A stretch of DNA of 64,000 bases, from assembly GCA_030683155.1 (NCBI GenBank), contig JAUXMV010000078.1, forward strand, positions 1 to 64,000. Direction: 5' to 3'. The DNA comes from Bacteroidales bacterium. GTDB lineage: Bacteria; Bacteroidota; Bacteroidia; Bacteroidales; F082. Shown here one piece after another: positions 25,604 to 35,900 of the stretch (position 1 is the first letter of the stretch; each line of letters starts with the position of its first letter). Below the pieces are notes generated by a model, which was given only the letters and a program-made list of their open reading frames with translations, did not search any database and had not been told where the DNA came from. Both the position numbers and the translations under genes were made by a program.

Positions 25604-25719
25604 TTGAGAGTAAAACTTGAAATTCAAAGAAGTTGTTAGCATTATACTATTTTTGTAGCCTGCTAAAGTAACAATCATTGTCCACATAGCGTTTAATACG
25701 AAAAATATTTTTGTTTGAA

Positions 25720-28700
25720 ATGAACAGACCAGATAATATACTCATCCAACATATTGAAAGCTTTATTAAAAAGTATTTCAAGAATAAGCTTTACAGAGGA
25801 TTGATTTTTTTCACCCTTCTCATCACTACTGTCTTTCTATTTTTCAATTTCATTGAATATGTTGCTTATTTGCCCGAAGTTGCCCGAATGATTATTTTTT
25901 ACGGTTTTCTGCTGCTTTTTGTGACAGTTTTCACCTTGAACATTGCTTATCCTGGAATAAAACTCATTCGTTACCGCAATTCGATGTCAGTACGAGATGC
26001 CGCATTGATTATTGGAAAGCATTTTCCGGATGTTTCAGATAAGTTGTTGAATACGTTACAGTTAAGTGAAAATTATACCAAAGAAAACAAGGATAATCAG
26101 TTTTTGCTTGCTGCCATTAAGCAGAAAACAGAAAGACTCAGTGTAGTTCCATTTGCCTCAGCTGTTGATTTGAAAGGTAATTTAAAGTATGTAAAGATTG
26201 CTGCTGTACCTGTTTTCATTTTTATGATTTCTTTGTTGCTTTTTCCTTCATTTGTGAAAAATCCAACACAAAGGATCGTCATGTACAACACCCATTTCAG
26301 CAAGCCTTTACCTTTTGAGGTTACCATAAAAAATGAAGATTTGAGTGTGATGCAGAATGAAGATTTTGAGCTTGTAATCAATCTGGATGGAGTTGAAATT
26401 CCTTCTCAGTTTTATATTGAAAGCAATAAGACTAAATTTTTGATGGAAAGAACAAGTACAGTCGAATTCAGATATGTTTTCAAAAAAGTGGGTCAGGATG
26501 TTAATTTTAATATTATTGGAGGAGATTTTCGAAGCAACAGATTGAATCTTATTGTTCATCCAAAGCCGCTTCTTTTGGCTTATGAAGCTGAAATTAATTA
26601 CCCAGCATATACTGGCAGGAGCAAAGAAACGATAAAAGATCAATCGTGGTTTTCTGTTCCTGTCGGTACTATTATTCGATGGAGTTTTTATACCAGAGAT
26701 ACTGAGCGGCTTTCTGTAATTGTTGATTCAATAGCTGTGGATATGGACAATGATAGAAATAACTGGAGTTATGAACAACTTGTTTTGAAAAATTCCAATA
26801 TTTCTGTTACACCTTCCAACAAATACAGCTATAATTCAAGCGGAATGAATTTGATAATAGATGTTATCAATGATGAGTTTCCTACAATAACTGTTGATCA
26901 GGTTGAAGATGTGCTGTTAAACAGAAACAAGTACTATACTGGCTTGATTGGGGATGATTATGGGTTTAGCCGCTTAACCGTTAATCTAGAAGTTATTCCG
27001 GATAAGAAGGAAGAAGCGCGAATGAAAAATACTTTTGAGTTGGCTTTTGATCGCCAAAATCTTCGACAACAGTTTTTTCATTTTCTCAATCTTGATAGTC
27101 TGAAAACATTTCCCGGCGAAACCGTAAAGGTTCAATTTGCGGTTTATGACAATGACAGGATTAATGGTCCAAAAATGCGGGTTTCCCAAGTTTTTGAACA
27201 TAAGTTTGCCTCTGCCGAAACCTTGGACTCTATTAGTAAAAGTACTCAGGAAGAGGTTAATAAGCGGATGGAAAAAGCATTAAAGGATGCGCAGGAAATA
27301 AGAAAGGATTTAAGTGATTTGAATAGAAAATTAATGCTTAAAAAGGAAATTGACTGGAATGACCGGCAAAGCGTTAATAAGTTAATGCAAAAGCAACAAT
27401 CGCTTGAATCTGAACTTGAGCAGCTTAAGAAGGAAAGAGAAAGCCTGAATAAATTCAATCGCGAAAATGAACTTGCCAATGATCGTATTCTCGAAAAACA
27501 AGCCATGATCGATAAGTTGATGGAAGAAATTATTCCAGACGATATTCGCAAAATGATGGAAGAACTTGAAAAGCTTCTCGAGGAGCTAAACAAGGATCAG
27601 ATTACAGATATGCTCAAGAAGATGGAAATGAACAATGATCAGCTTGAAAAAATGCTTGACCGTAATCTGTCATTACTCAAACAGCTTCAGGTTGAAAAAG
27701 AAATGAATGCGTTGATGGATCGACTGGAAAAATTGTCGGACGAACTTGAAAAAAATGCCAATGAAACAGAAGCAAAATCAAAGGAAAAAGACGAGCTTTC
27801 AAAAAATCTGGAGGACATTCAAGAGAAATTCGAAAATGAAATGAAAGCGCTCGATTCACTTAGGAAAGAGAATAAAACTTTAGAAAGACCCTTCAACCTT
27901 GATGATACGAAAAGTGATGAAAGTCAGATAAGCGAAGAAGTGGAAGGCGGACAGCAAGAGCTTCAAAAGAATAAAAACAAGGAATCGTCAAAGAAGCAGC
28001 AATCAGGTGCAGACAAAATGAAAGACTTAAAGGATAAATTGAACATGATGATGCAAATGAGTTCACAGCAGCAAATGGCTGAGGATGCTAATGCATTGCG
28101 TTTCCTGCTCGAAAACGTGCTTCGAATTTCTTTGTCTCAGGAAGACCTTATGTTGCAATTAACAGTGATGAGAAGAGATGATCCGGCTTATGTGGATATA
28201 ATTAAAAAGCAGAGCATTATTTCAGAGTCCTTTCGAGTTGTGGAGGATTCTCTTACAGCTTTAAGTAAACGCCAACCGATGATTCAGAATTTCGTTTTTG
28301 AAGAAGTGAATGCTGTAAAGAATCGGGTAGGGGAAGCGCAGGATTTTATGAAGGATCGCATAACAGGTAATGCTGCGAATTCACAGCAGTTTTCGATGAT
28401 GGCACTTAATAACCTGGCTTTAATGCTTTCAGAAGCTTTAAAGAACATGCAGGATAGCATGGGAATGCCTAGTCCAATGCAAGGTGAAGGTCAGTGTAAA
28501 GACGGTCAGAGTTCAGGACAGGGCCTTCAGAATATGCGTCAAATGCAGGAAGCACTCGGCAAGCAACTCAAGGATGCCATGGATGGCAAATCAGGCAGTA
28601 AGGGAAAGAGCGGGATGAGTGAAGAGATTGCGCGCATGGCTGCACAACAGGAAGCTATTCGGCAACAGTTAAAAAATATGATTGATCAGATGAAATCGGA

Positions 28701-29064
28701 AGGTACACTAGGGGATGGCGGTCTAAACGAAACGCTGCTGGAAATGGAAAAATTTGAAGAGCAGTTGGTTAATAAACAACTGAATCAACAATTGCTTGAA
28801 AGACAAAATGACATTGTTGTTCGTTTATTGGAATCTGAAAAAGCTCAAAAAGAGAGAGATAAGGAAGAAAGAAGAGAATCGAACGAATTTAAAGGTGAAA
28901 ATTTAGGTAACCTTGGTGAAAATTTTGAGTATAAAAGATTGCTTGAGAATCAAAGAGATGTTTTGCGCGTTAATCCAGTTGATTTACATCCCTACTACAA
29001 GCAAAAGGTTAACCAGTATTTTATTCGTTCAAATGTTGTCAGTGTATATGAAGAAGGTGATTAA
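25720..29064 (+). CDS. DUF4175 family giant membrane protein
   Basis: 1114 residues from the ATG at 25720; a TTG nine bases earlier is less likely. Two or three N-terminal membrane helices (about 30-75 and 155-175), a beta-rich periplasmic part (about 200-500) and a long Lys/Glu/Met-rich coiled coil (about 510-740) precede a Gln/Met-rich region with MQ repeats and a charged C-terminus. This matches DUF4175, a family typical of Bacteroidota and often in a conserved neighbourhood with ybeY and mnmG. No function is established. The next gene overlaps its 3' end by 17 bases. Confidence 0.85.
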   Translation: MNRPDNILIQHIESFIKKYFKNKLYRGLIFFTLLITTVFLFFNFIEYVAYLPEVARMIIFYGFLLLFVTVFTLNIAYPGIKLIRYRNSMSVRDAALIIGKHFPDVSDKLLNTLQLSENYTKENKDNQFLLAAIKQKTERLSVVPFASAVDLKGNLKYVKIAAVPVFIFMISLLLFPSFVKNPTQRIVMYNTHFSKPLPFEVTIKNEDLSVMQNEDFELVINLDGVEIPSQFYIESNKTKFLMERTSTVEFRYVFKKVGQDVNFNIIGGDFRSNRLNLIVHPKPLLLAYEAEINYPAYTGRSKETIKDQSWFSVPVGTIIRWSFYTRDTERLSVIVDSIAVDMDNDRNNWSYEQLVLKNSNISVTPSNKYSYNSSGMNLIIDVINDEFPTITVDQVEDVLLNRNKYYTGLIGDDYGFSRLTVNLEVIPDKKEEARMKNTFELAFDRQNLRQQFFHFLNLDSLKTFPGETVKVQFAVYDNDRINGPKMRVSQVFEHKFASAETLDSISKSTQEEVNKRMEKALKDAQEIRKDLSDLNRKLMLKKEIDWNDRQSVNKLMQKQQSLESELEQLKKERESLNKFNRENELANDRILEKQAMIDKLMEEIIPDDIRKMMEELEKLLEELNKDQITDMLKKMEMNNDQLEKMLDRNLSLLKQLQVEKEMNALMDRLEKLSDELEKNANETEAKSKEKDELSKNLEDIQEKFENEMKALDSLRKENKTLERPFNLDDTKSDESQISEEVEGGQQELQKNKNKESSKKQQSGADKMKDLKDKLNMMMQMSSQQQMAEDANALRFLLENVLRISLSQEDLMLQLTVMRRDDPAYVDIIKKQSIISESFRVVEDSLTALSKRQPMIQNFVFEEVNAVKNRVGEAQDFMKDRITGNAANSQQFSMMALNNLALMLSEALKNMQDSMGMPSPMQGEGQCKDGQSSGQGLQNMRQMQEALGKQLKDAMDGKSGSKGKSGMSEEIARMAAQQEAIRQQLKNMIDQMKSEGTLGDGGLNETLLEMEKFEEQLVNKQLNQQLLERQNDIVVRLLESEKAQKERDKEERRESNEFKGENLGNLGENFEYKRLLENQRDVLRVNPVDLHPYYKQKVNQYFIRSNVVSVYEEGD

Positions 29065-29515
29065 AATTATTAATAAACATCAGAATATCAACAAGATAGA
29101 ATCTTTTATAGATGAAATATCTCAACGATTTGAGCTTTACTCTACCTACTATTCAAATATCATGACTGTTACAGACAGATTATTTGGATATTTGTGTGAC
29201 TTAAAGAGCGAGACAGAGATAGTTATTAGTTTTGATCATGATAAAGATTCATTACACTTTGTTTGGAGTTTTGAAAAAGAATTTTTTGAAGATTCTGACT
29301 TTAATATGACTAATGTTTCTTCTGACTTATTTCAAATGACAGAGCGGCTCACAGATGGTTTATTTATAGATCATAATAGTAGTGAATTACATCTTTATTT
29401 TGCTTCAGGAAGTTTTAACCAACATCTTGCCCGCGAAAGACGTATGCAGCTACAGACGTATTTTGGCAAGAAAGTTTTCAAAAACAGATTCAATGATTCA
29501 CTTTCAGACAATTGA
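29048..29515 (+). CDS. Small protein, possible HATPase-like (anti-sigma-type) ATP-binding fold
   Basis: 155 residues from the ATG at 29048, inside the end of the DUF4175 gene. It has an N-terminal helical stretch followed by alternating strands (EIVISFDHDKDSLHFVWSFEK ... SELHLYFASGSFN). Size, fold pattern and position between DUF4175 and ybeY suggest the ATP-binding protein commonly found there in Bacteroidota, but the N- and G-boxes of a HATPase are not clearly visible. The 3' end overlaps ybeY by 23 bases, so the three genes are translationally linked. Confidence 0.55.
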   Translation: MKKVIKIINKHQNINKIESFIDEISQRFELYSTYYSNIMTVTDRLFGYLCDLKSETEIVISFDHDKDSLHFVWSFEKEFFEDSDFNMTNVSSDLFQMTERLTDGLFIDHNSSELHLYFASGSFNQHLARERRMQLQTYFGKKVFKNRFNDSLSDN

Positions 29516-29912
29516 TGTTTCTTTACCTGAATTTTTATTTGACGAAACTTGCAAGCAATGGCTTGAAGATGCAATCAATCATTACAGCAAGAAGACCGGT
29601 GAGGTCTTTTTTTTATTCTGCAGTGATGAACACTTGTTTCAGATGAATGTTCAATTTTTGAAACATGATACCTATACCGATATAATTACTTTTAATTCTT
29701 CTGAAGTCTCCGAAATAGTCTCCGGAGAATTGTATATAAGCATTGAAAGAGTAGAAGAAAACGCTGGAATTAGTGGGGTCTCTTTTAAGGAAGAAATAAA
29801 TAGAGTCATGGTACATGGCATATTGCATTTGATAGGTTATAATGACAAATCGGAAGCAGAAAGGGTGGAAATGCGTCAACAAGAAAACTTTTGTTTATCT
29901 TTGCGCCTTTGA
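29493..29912 (+). CDS. ybeY: Endoribonuclease YbeY, rRNA maturation factor
   Basis: 139 residues from the ATG at 29493. Contains TDIITFNSSEVSEIVSGELYISIERVEENA and the zinc motif region HGILHLIGYNDKSEAERVEMRQQE. The canonical motif is HGxLHLxGYDH; here the last two positions read Asn-Asp, so Asp stands where the third His ligand normally lies. YbeY matures 16S rRNA 3' ends and takes part in ribosome quality control. Overlaps the preceding gene and lies 53 bases before mnmG. Confidence 0.9.
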   Translation: MIHFQTIDVSLPEFLFDETCKQWLEDAINHYSKKTGEVFFLFCSDEHLFQMNVQFLKHDTYTDIITFNSSEVSEIVSGELYISIERVEENAGISGVSFKEEINRVMVHGILHLIGYNDKSEAERVEMRQQENFCLSLRL

Positions 29913-29940
29913 ATCTCTTATAATCAATTACTTATACTAC

Positions 29941-29956
29941 TGTTTCACGTGAAACA
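29941..29956. promoter_or_regulatory. parS: parS centromere site 1 (ParB binding)
   Basis: TGTTTCACGTGAAACA, a perfect 16-bp palindrome, matches the universal parS consensus TGTTNCACGTGAAACA at every position. It lies in the 53-base gap between ybeY and mnmG. ParB spreads from such sites to organise and segregate the origin region of the chromosome. Confidence 0.88.
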
Positions 29957-29965
29957 ATCTTAACT

Positions 29966-31834
29966 ATGCTATTTGAAAATTACGATGTTATTGTTGTGGG
30001 TGCAGGCCATGCCGGTTCTGAGGCCGCAGCTGCTGCTGCCAACTTAGGCAGTAAAGTTTTACTCATTACAATGAATTTGCAAACTATCGCTCAGATGTCA
30101 TGTAATCCTGCAATGGGCGGAATTGCCAAAGGACAGATAGTGCGGGAAATTGATGCAATGGGAGGTTATTCTGGAATTGTGACTGACAAAACCATGATTC
30201 AATTTAGAATGCTTAATAAATCAAAAGGCCCGGCAATGTGGAGCCCGAGAGCTCAAAGTGATCGTGTGATGTTTTCAAACGAATGGAGACGGAAGCTGGA
30301 AATGACGACCAATGTTGATTTTTGGCAGGATACTGTTGTTGGATTATTGGTAAAGGATAAGCGCGTGATTGGTGTGAAGACTGGAATGGGGCTGGAAATT
30401 AATTCGAAATCTGTTGTACTTACAAATGGAACTTTTCTTAACGGCATTATTCACATTGGAGAAAAGTCGTTTGGAGGAGGTAGAATGGGTGATAAGGCAA
30501 GTACCGGAATTACGGAGCAGTTAGTTGAACTTGGTTTCAGGTCTGATAGAATGAAAACCGGTACACCGGTTCGGATTGATGGCCGGTCAATAAATTTTGA
30601 GAAGCTGATAGAACAAAAAGGGGATGATGAGCCAGGAGGTTTTTCCTATTTTGAGCAACCTAAACTCAAACAACAAAGAAGCTGCTGGATCGCATATACT
30701 TCACTAAAAGTGCATGAAACCTTAAGGACAGGATTTCATTTGAGCCCGATGTTTAGTGGGCGAATAGAAGGTATTGGTCCAAGATATTGCCCAAGTATTG
30801 AAGATAAAATTGATCGTTTTGCGGGTAAAGATTCTCATCAGCTTTTTGTGGAGCCCGAAGGATGGGATACAATCGAGTACTATTTAAACGGGTTTAGCTC
30901 TTCATTGCCTGATTATGTGCAAGTGAAAGCTTTAAGACAGATTGAGGGTTTTGAAAATGCTAAAATTTTCAGACCAGGTTATGCGATAGAATATGATTTT
31001 TTCCCACCGGAACAACTGTTTCATACACTCGAAACAAAATTGATCAATAATCTTTATTTTGCTGGGCAAATAAACGGAACAACAGGATATGAGGAAGCAG
31101 CTGCTCAAGGTTTAATGGCCGGTATCAACGCTCATTTGAAAGTAAGAGAACAAGACCCATTGATTTTGGGAAGAGCAGAAGCTTACATCGGAGTTCTGAT
31201 TGATGATCTTATTACAAAAGGAGTGGATGAACCATATCGCATGTTCACAAGCAGGGCTGAATACCGTATTCTACTTAGACAGGATAATGCCGATGCTAGA
31301 TTGACCGAGAAATCTTTCAAACTGGGATTAGCTAGTAAGGAACGTATGGACTTGTTTGTTACTAAACAAGAAAAAATTATGATACTCATAGAGATGCTTC
31401 GCAGTGTTAGTGTGGATCCAAATGCTGTAAACGGTTACCTGGAATCTTCAGGAACAAGCTTGATTACTGCCAAGCAAAAGCTTGCAAACTTATTACTCAG
31501 ACCTCAGCTTAGTCTAACTGGTCTTCTAGAGTTTTTGCCTTCAGAACTAAAAAGTATAACTTCCGGGTACGATAAAGCAGTGCTTGAATCAACAGAAATT
31601 ATACTTAAGTATGAAGGCTATATCGAAAAGGAAAAAGAAATGGCTGATAAACTCGCTAGACTTGAAGATGTAAAACTCAAGCTCGAGTTTGATTATCATT
31701 CACTCCAGTCATTGTCCTATGAAGCAAGAGAAAAGTTATCTGAAATCAAACCTTCCACTCTTGGGCAAGCTTCACGAATAAGTGGTATATCACCTTCTGA
31801 TATTTCTGTATTAGCCATATTTTTAGGTCGTTAA
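29966..31834 (+). CDS. mnmG: tRNA uridine-5-carboxymethylaminomethyl synthesis enzyme MnmG (GidA)
   Basis: 622 residues, full length. FAD site DVIVVGAGHAGSEAAAAAANLGSKVLLIT, the GidA signature SCNPAMGGIAKGQIVREIDAMGG, GTFLNGIIHIGEKSFGGGRMGDKASTG, MKTGTPVRI, GPRYCPSIEDKI with catalytic Cys, and GQINGTTGYEEAAAQGL. The helical C-terminus (about 490-620) binds tRNA. With MnmE it installs the cmnm5 group on U34 of several tRNAs. Two parS sites flank the gene. Confidence 0.98.
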   Translation: MLFENYDVIVVGAGHAGSEAAAAAANLGSKVLLITMNLQTIAQMSCNPAMGGIAKGQIVREIDAMGGYSGIVTDKTMIQFRMLNKSKGPAMWSPRAQSDRVMFSNEWRRKLEMTTNVDFWQDTVVGLLVKDKRVIGVKTGMGLEINSKSVVLTNGTFLNGIIHIGEKSFGGGRMGDKASTGITEQLVELGFRSDRMKTGTPVRIDGRSINFEKLIEQKGDDEPGGFSYFEQPKLKQQRSCWIAYTSLKVHETLRTGFHLSPMFSGRIEGIGPRYCPSIEDKIDRFAGKDSHQLFVEPEGWDTIEYYLNGFSSSLPDYVQVKALRQIEGFENAKIFRPGYAIEYDFFPPEQLFHTLETKLINNLYFAGQINGTTGYEEAAAQGLMAGINAHLKVREQDPLILGRAEAYIGVLIDDLITKGVDEPYRMFTSRAEYRILLRQDNADARLTEKSFKLGLASKERMDLFVTKQEKIMILIEMLRSVSVDPNAVNGYLESSGTSLITAKQKLANLLLRPQLSLTGLLEFLPSELKSITSGYDKAVLESTEIILKYEGYIEKEKEMADKLARLEDVKLKLEFDYHSLQSLSYEAREKLSEIKPSTLGQASRISGISPSDISVLAIFLGR

Positions 31835-31838
31835 TTAA

Positions 31839-32753
31839 ATGTTCCACGTGAAACAAGATATTTTGATAACAAGAAAATATTGCCCAGTTTGTGGCAATGA
31901 TTCCCTGAAACAACATTCAGTCATTAAAGATTATTTCCTTACAAGAAAGGAATTTTCGATTTCACAATGTAAGGAATGTAATTTTTTATTTACAAATCCA
32001 TATCCTGATGAATCAGTAATATCCGATTATTACAGGTCCGATTCATATTTCAGTCATCCAAAATCTGGATTTTCAATTTTCAGTTTTGTGTATAATCTAA
32101 TTCGTAGATATAATATTAAAAATAAATATCGGGTAGTTACGGATGGAATCAAAGTTGGAAATGTTTTGGATATAGGATGCGGTTCGGGCGATTTTTTAAA
32201 TTTTTGTAAAGAGAAGAACTGGAATATTTCAGGAGTAGAGCCCAACACTGAAGCGCGCGAATTTGCCAGCAAAAGAATAGGTAAAGAAATATTTCAACCA
32301 AATCAGCAAAAATATTTTAAAAGTCATAGTTTTGATTTGATAACACTTTGGCACGTGTTGGAGCATATTGATGATTTGGATATGCAATTTGACGAGATTA
32401 GACGATTGCTTAAAAAATCTGGCCGCCTTGTAATTGCGCTTCCAAATTATAAATCCTATGATGCAGTTTTCTATGGTAACACATGGGCAGCATGGGACGT
32501 GCCAAGGCATTTACACCATTTTGACAAAAGTACAATCTCACTTCTTGCCAAGCGACATGGTTTTATTTTACAGCGTTCATTACCAATGGTTTGGGATGCT
32601 TTTTATGTTTCCCTTTTAAGTGAAAAGTATCGAAATAGTCGTCTGTATCCTTTAAAAGCCTTCTTAAATGGCTGTAAATCAAATAATAAGGCTAAGAAGT
32701 CGCAAGAATACTCCAGTTTGATTTACATATTTACACCGGAGAACATTGATTAG
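31839..32753 (+). CDS. Class I SAM-dependent methyltransferase with N-terminal zinc ribbon
   Basis: 304 residues. A four-Cys ribbon (CPVCGND and CKECNFLF, about 15-50) precedes the methyltransferase core: NVLDIGCGSGDFLNF (motif I), SGVEPN (motif II), FDLITLWHVLEHIDDL (motif IV) and GRLVIALPN. This matches the Methyltransf_23 type common in cell-envelope glycan clusters; the substrate is unknown. The first codons encode MFHVKQD because a parS site overlaps them, so this start is held in place partly by the DNA site. Four bases after mnmG. Confidence 0.85.
   Translation: MFHVKQDILITRKYCPVCGNDSLKQHSVIKDYFLTRKEFSISQCKECNFLFTNPYPDESVISDYYRSDSYFSHPKSGFSIFSFVYNLIRRYNIKNKYRVVTDGIKVGNVLDIGCGSGDFLNFCKEKNWNISGVEPNTEAREFASKRIGKEIFQPNQQKYFKSHSFDLITLWHVLEHIDDLDMQFDEIRRLLKKSGRLVIALPNYKSYDAVFYGNTWAAWDVPRHLHHFDKSTISLLAKRHGFILQRSLPMVWDAFYVSLLSEKYRNSRLYPLKAFLNGCKSNNKAKKSQEYSSLIYIFTPENID
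31840..31855. promoter_or_regulatory. parS: parS centromere site 2 (ParB binding), overlapping a start codon
   Basis: TGTTCCACGTGAAACA matches the experimentally known B. subtilis parS sequence exactly. It begins at the T of the methyltransferase start codon ATG (31839-31841), so it encodes the MFHVKQ N-terminus. It lies 1.9 kb from site 1, with mnmG between. Confidence 0.92.
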
Positions 32754-32945
32754 TTAGGTTTCTCTATTCTTTTTTTGCTTTTTTCTCCACTTAAGGTATG
32801 TTTTTTGCTATTTTTAGAGCTTATAAAGTATTTTTGACTCTGGATGACATTCTGCATTGCTGTCTTTAAATTAATTCGTTAGAGGGCATTTAATTGTGTC
32901 AACATATTTTTAACTTAATGTACTAAAAATCAGATTAATAAATAA

Positions 32946-35900
32946 ATGTTTGATCATTTTCGTTTTTTTTCTGGAAAGAAATGGCTTTTTTATCTGCTAG
33001 CTATATTTACAATCACTTATTATAGCTTTTTCATTTTTAGCAGTGGATCTGATAGGTCTATAAAAATTGCTGAAAAATTCAGTTTAGTTTTTCAGAATAG
33101 ATCGCTGAATCTTATAAATTATGGTGAAAGTTTATTAAAAGTTATTGCTACAGATTCGAAAGGAGAAGAAAGTATCATTGAGCAGATGTTTTATAATGAA
33201 ACTTTTGTAAACAATGAAATTGGAGTTTTCGTTAAAAAAAATGGTGTTTTACTTTTCTGGAACAAAACAGGCATCGTTTGGGATGATACCTTAAGCAATA
33301 GTTTAAATAAAGTACCTGTTTTTGTTAAATTGAAAAATGGCTATTTCTTGAAGCATGCAGTTCAAAAAGATAGCATAGAGATATTACTACTGGATCCTGT
33401 CTATACTTTATATCCTTTTGAAAACTCTTTTCTTACAAATGGCTTTTCCGGACATTATACATCAACGATTGGCTACACTATTTCTGAAACACCGCTAAAT
33501 GCTTTTCCCATCACAAATATTTCTGGAGAAGTTTCTTTCTATATTAAACCTACTGATTCCAAGCTGCTTTCCTATTATTCTTTTCAAAAAGCTTTTGGTT
33601 TCATTGTATTACTTGCAATTCTTTCGGTTTTATACACAATACTATATTTGTTCTATAAAAATGTACCGTTATTTCTCAAGAATAAGTGGTTTGGTTTTCT
33701 AGCCTTTATTGCAGACTTATTAATTATTCAACTACTTCTGCGCTATCTCGGACATTATGTATTTGATTTTCAAAGCGAATTGTTTCAACCTGTACTATAT
33801 AACTCTGGATCAGTTTTTCCCTCGCTTGGATTTCTGATTATCCACTTACATGCATTGCTTTTTGGAGCATTGTTTTTATTTAGGTTTTCACCAAGTCTGG
33901 AGTTTACAGCTGGAAAATTCAAAAGTTTCATAGCATTAATTGTTTTGGCGCTATCGGTTCAATTAATTCTGATTTTCTCAATAATTTTAGCTGACTATAT
34001 TTTCTTTCACTCTTCTGTTCCACTTTCATTTACAGAAGTCTATGCACAAAATATATGGAGTTACCTGGTATTTTTTGCTATTGGATTATTAATCATTGCA
34101 GCATGTTTATCAGCTTTCAGACTTTTTACGTTTTACCTTTCAGCACCTGAGAATACCATTATTAAAACCGCAATATTCTTTGCATTATTGATTATTAATA
34201 CTTTTTGGAGTATTCAGATTCAAAACTCCGGATGGTACTTAACTATCTTTATTACATTATATTACATTATTGTTTCACGCAATGGAATCAATCAAAATAA
34301 TGCTTTTTTAAAATCGTCTTACATTATAATTTTGTTGATAGCTGTATCCTCACTTATGACCTATTCTATATTTAAAGTGAATCAGTCAAAATCTGCTCAG
34401 GAACAATTATTGACATTACATAAGCTTAGTGCTGATACTGATCCAATGTTTGAGTTTCTTTTTGCTGAAACTCGTGATCAGATTCTTTCAGATACTTTGA
34501 TTCATAAATGGTTAAATACTCCTGATGATTTGAATAAAAGTTCTGAAAGTCAAATATATAACAGAATATTTACTGAATATCTAAAAGGCTATTACGAACG
34601 CTATGCTATTGAACAAACTTTATGCAGCGAAAGTCAGCAGCTTATTATTCAACCCGAAAATTTTACTGTAAACTGCACTTCTTTTTTTGAAGACCTTGTC
34701 AAAATAAAAGGAAAGAAGAGTTCTTTACCCGATCTTTATATTATTGATGATAATGTACAAGGCATTTATTATCTGGCAGTTATAAAGTTTTCTGACACGC
34801 TTCAAGCAAGCAATAATGGTGTGAAAAAGTTTCTGTTTCTGGAATTCTATTTTAAATACATACCTGAAGGACTCGGCTATCCCGAATTGCTTATCGACGA
34901 AAGCAAGGGCTTTACACGCGAATTTGCAAATTACTCCTTCGCAACGTATCAGAACGGAAGTCTTGTTTATAAATTTGGCTCATATTTGTATCCAACACGT
35001 CTAAATGAATTTGCAGCAGTCAGATCTGATTTTTTCAATCTTAATGGATACCGGCATATTGTCCAGGAATCGGGCCCGGAAAAGTTTATTGTTGTAAGTA
35101 AGAAAACAAAAACCTTGACTGAAATTATTGCCCCTTTCTCGTATTTCTTTTTTATTATTGGTGGTTTGGGCCTTATTGTTCTTATTTTCTCTAATCACAA
35201 ATACTATGTCCAAAGTTTTACTTTGACTTTCCGTTTAAAATTGCAAATGTTGATTTTGGCATCTCTATTATTGTCTTTTGTGGTTATTGGAATAAGTTCA
35301 ACATATTATATAACGGATGTATATAAAAGCAAAAACAACGATTTTCTTGCCGAAAAAACACAGTCTATTCTCATAGAACTCGAACATAAACTGAAAAATG
35401 ATGACTTAAGCAAGGAGGGAATGAACGATTATCTTCATCAACTTTTACTTAAGTTTTCACTTGTCTTTTTTTCGGATATTAATCTATTTGATCTCAATGG
35501 AAAGTTGATGGCCTCTTCCCGGCCCGAAATCTACGAAAGAGGCCTGATTTCAGAACTCATGAATCCAATCGCTTACCGTGCGATGTACCATGACAATAAA
35601 CTCTATTATATTCAGCAAGAACAGATTGGAAATGGAAAATATCTGTCATCCTACATTCCATTCAAAGATTCTCGTGGCATTGCAGTCGCCTATATCAATC
35701 TTCCATTTTTTGCAAGGGAATCGGAAATGCGTAACGAAATTTCTTCACTTGTTTTGGCTTACATCAATCTGTTTCTACTTTTAACGGGTTTGTCAGTCAC
35801 GATGGCGTTGCTGTTATCCCGCCGTTTGACGCAACCACTCGAGATGATTCAACAAAAAATGCGTTTGGTTCGCTTCGACAAAGTGAACGAAAAAATTGTC

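Noticed and set aside
32350-32361. GGCACGTGTTGG as another parS site
   Set aside because: Only the CACGTG hexamer matches; the flanking bases do not fit TGTTNCACGTGAAACA, and it lies inside the methyltransferase coding sequence.
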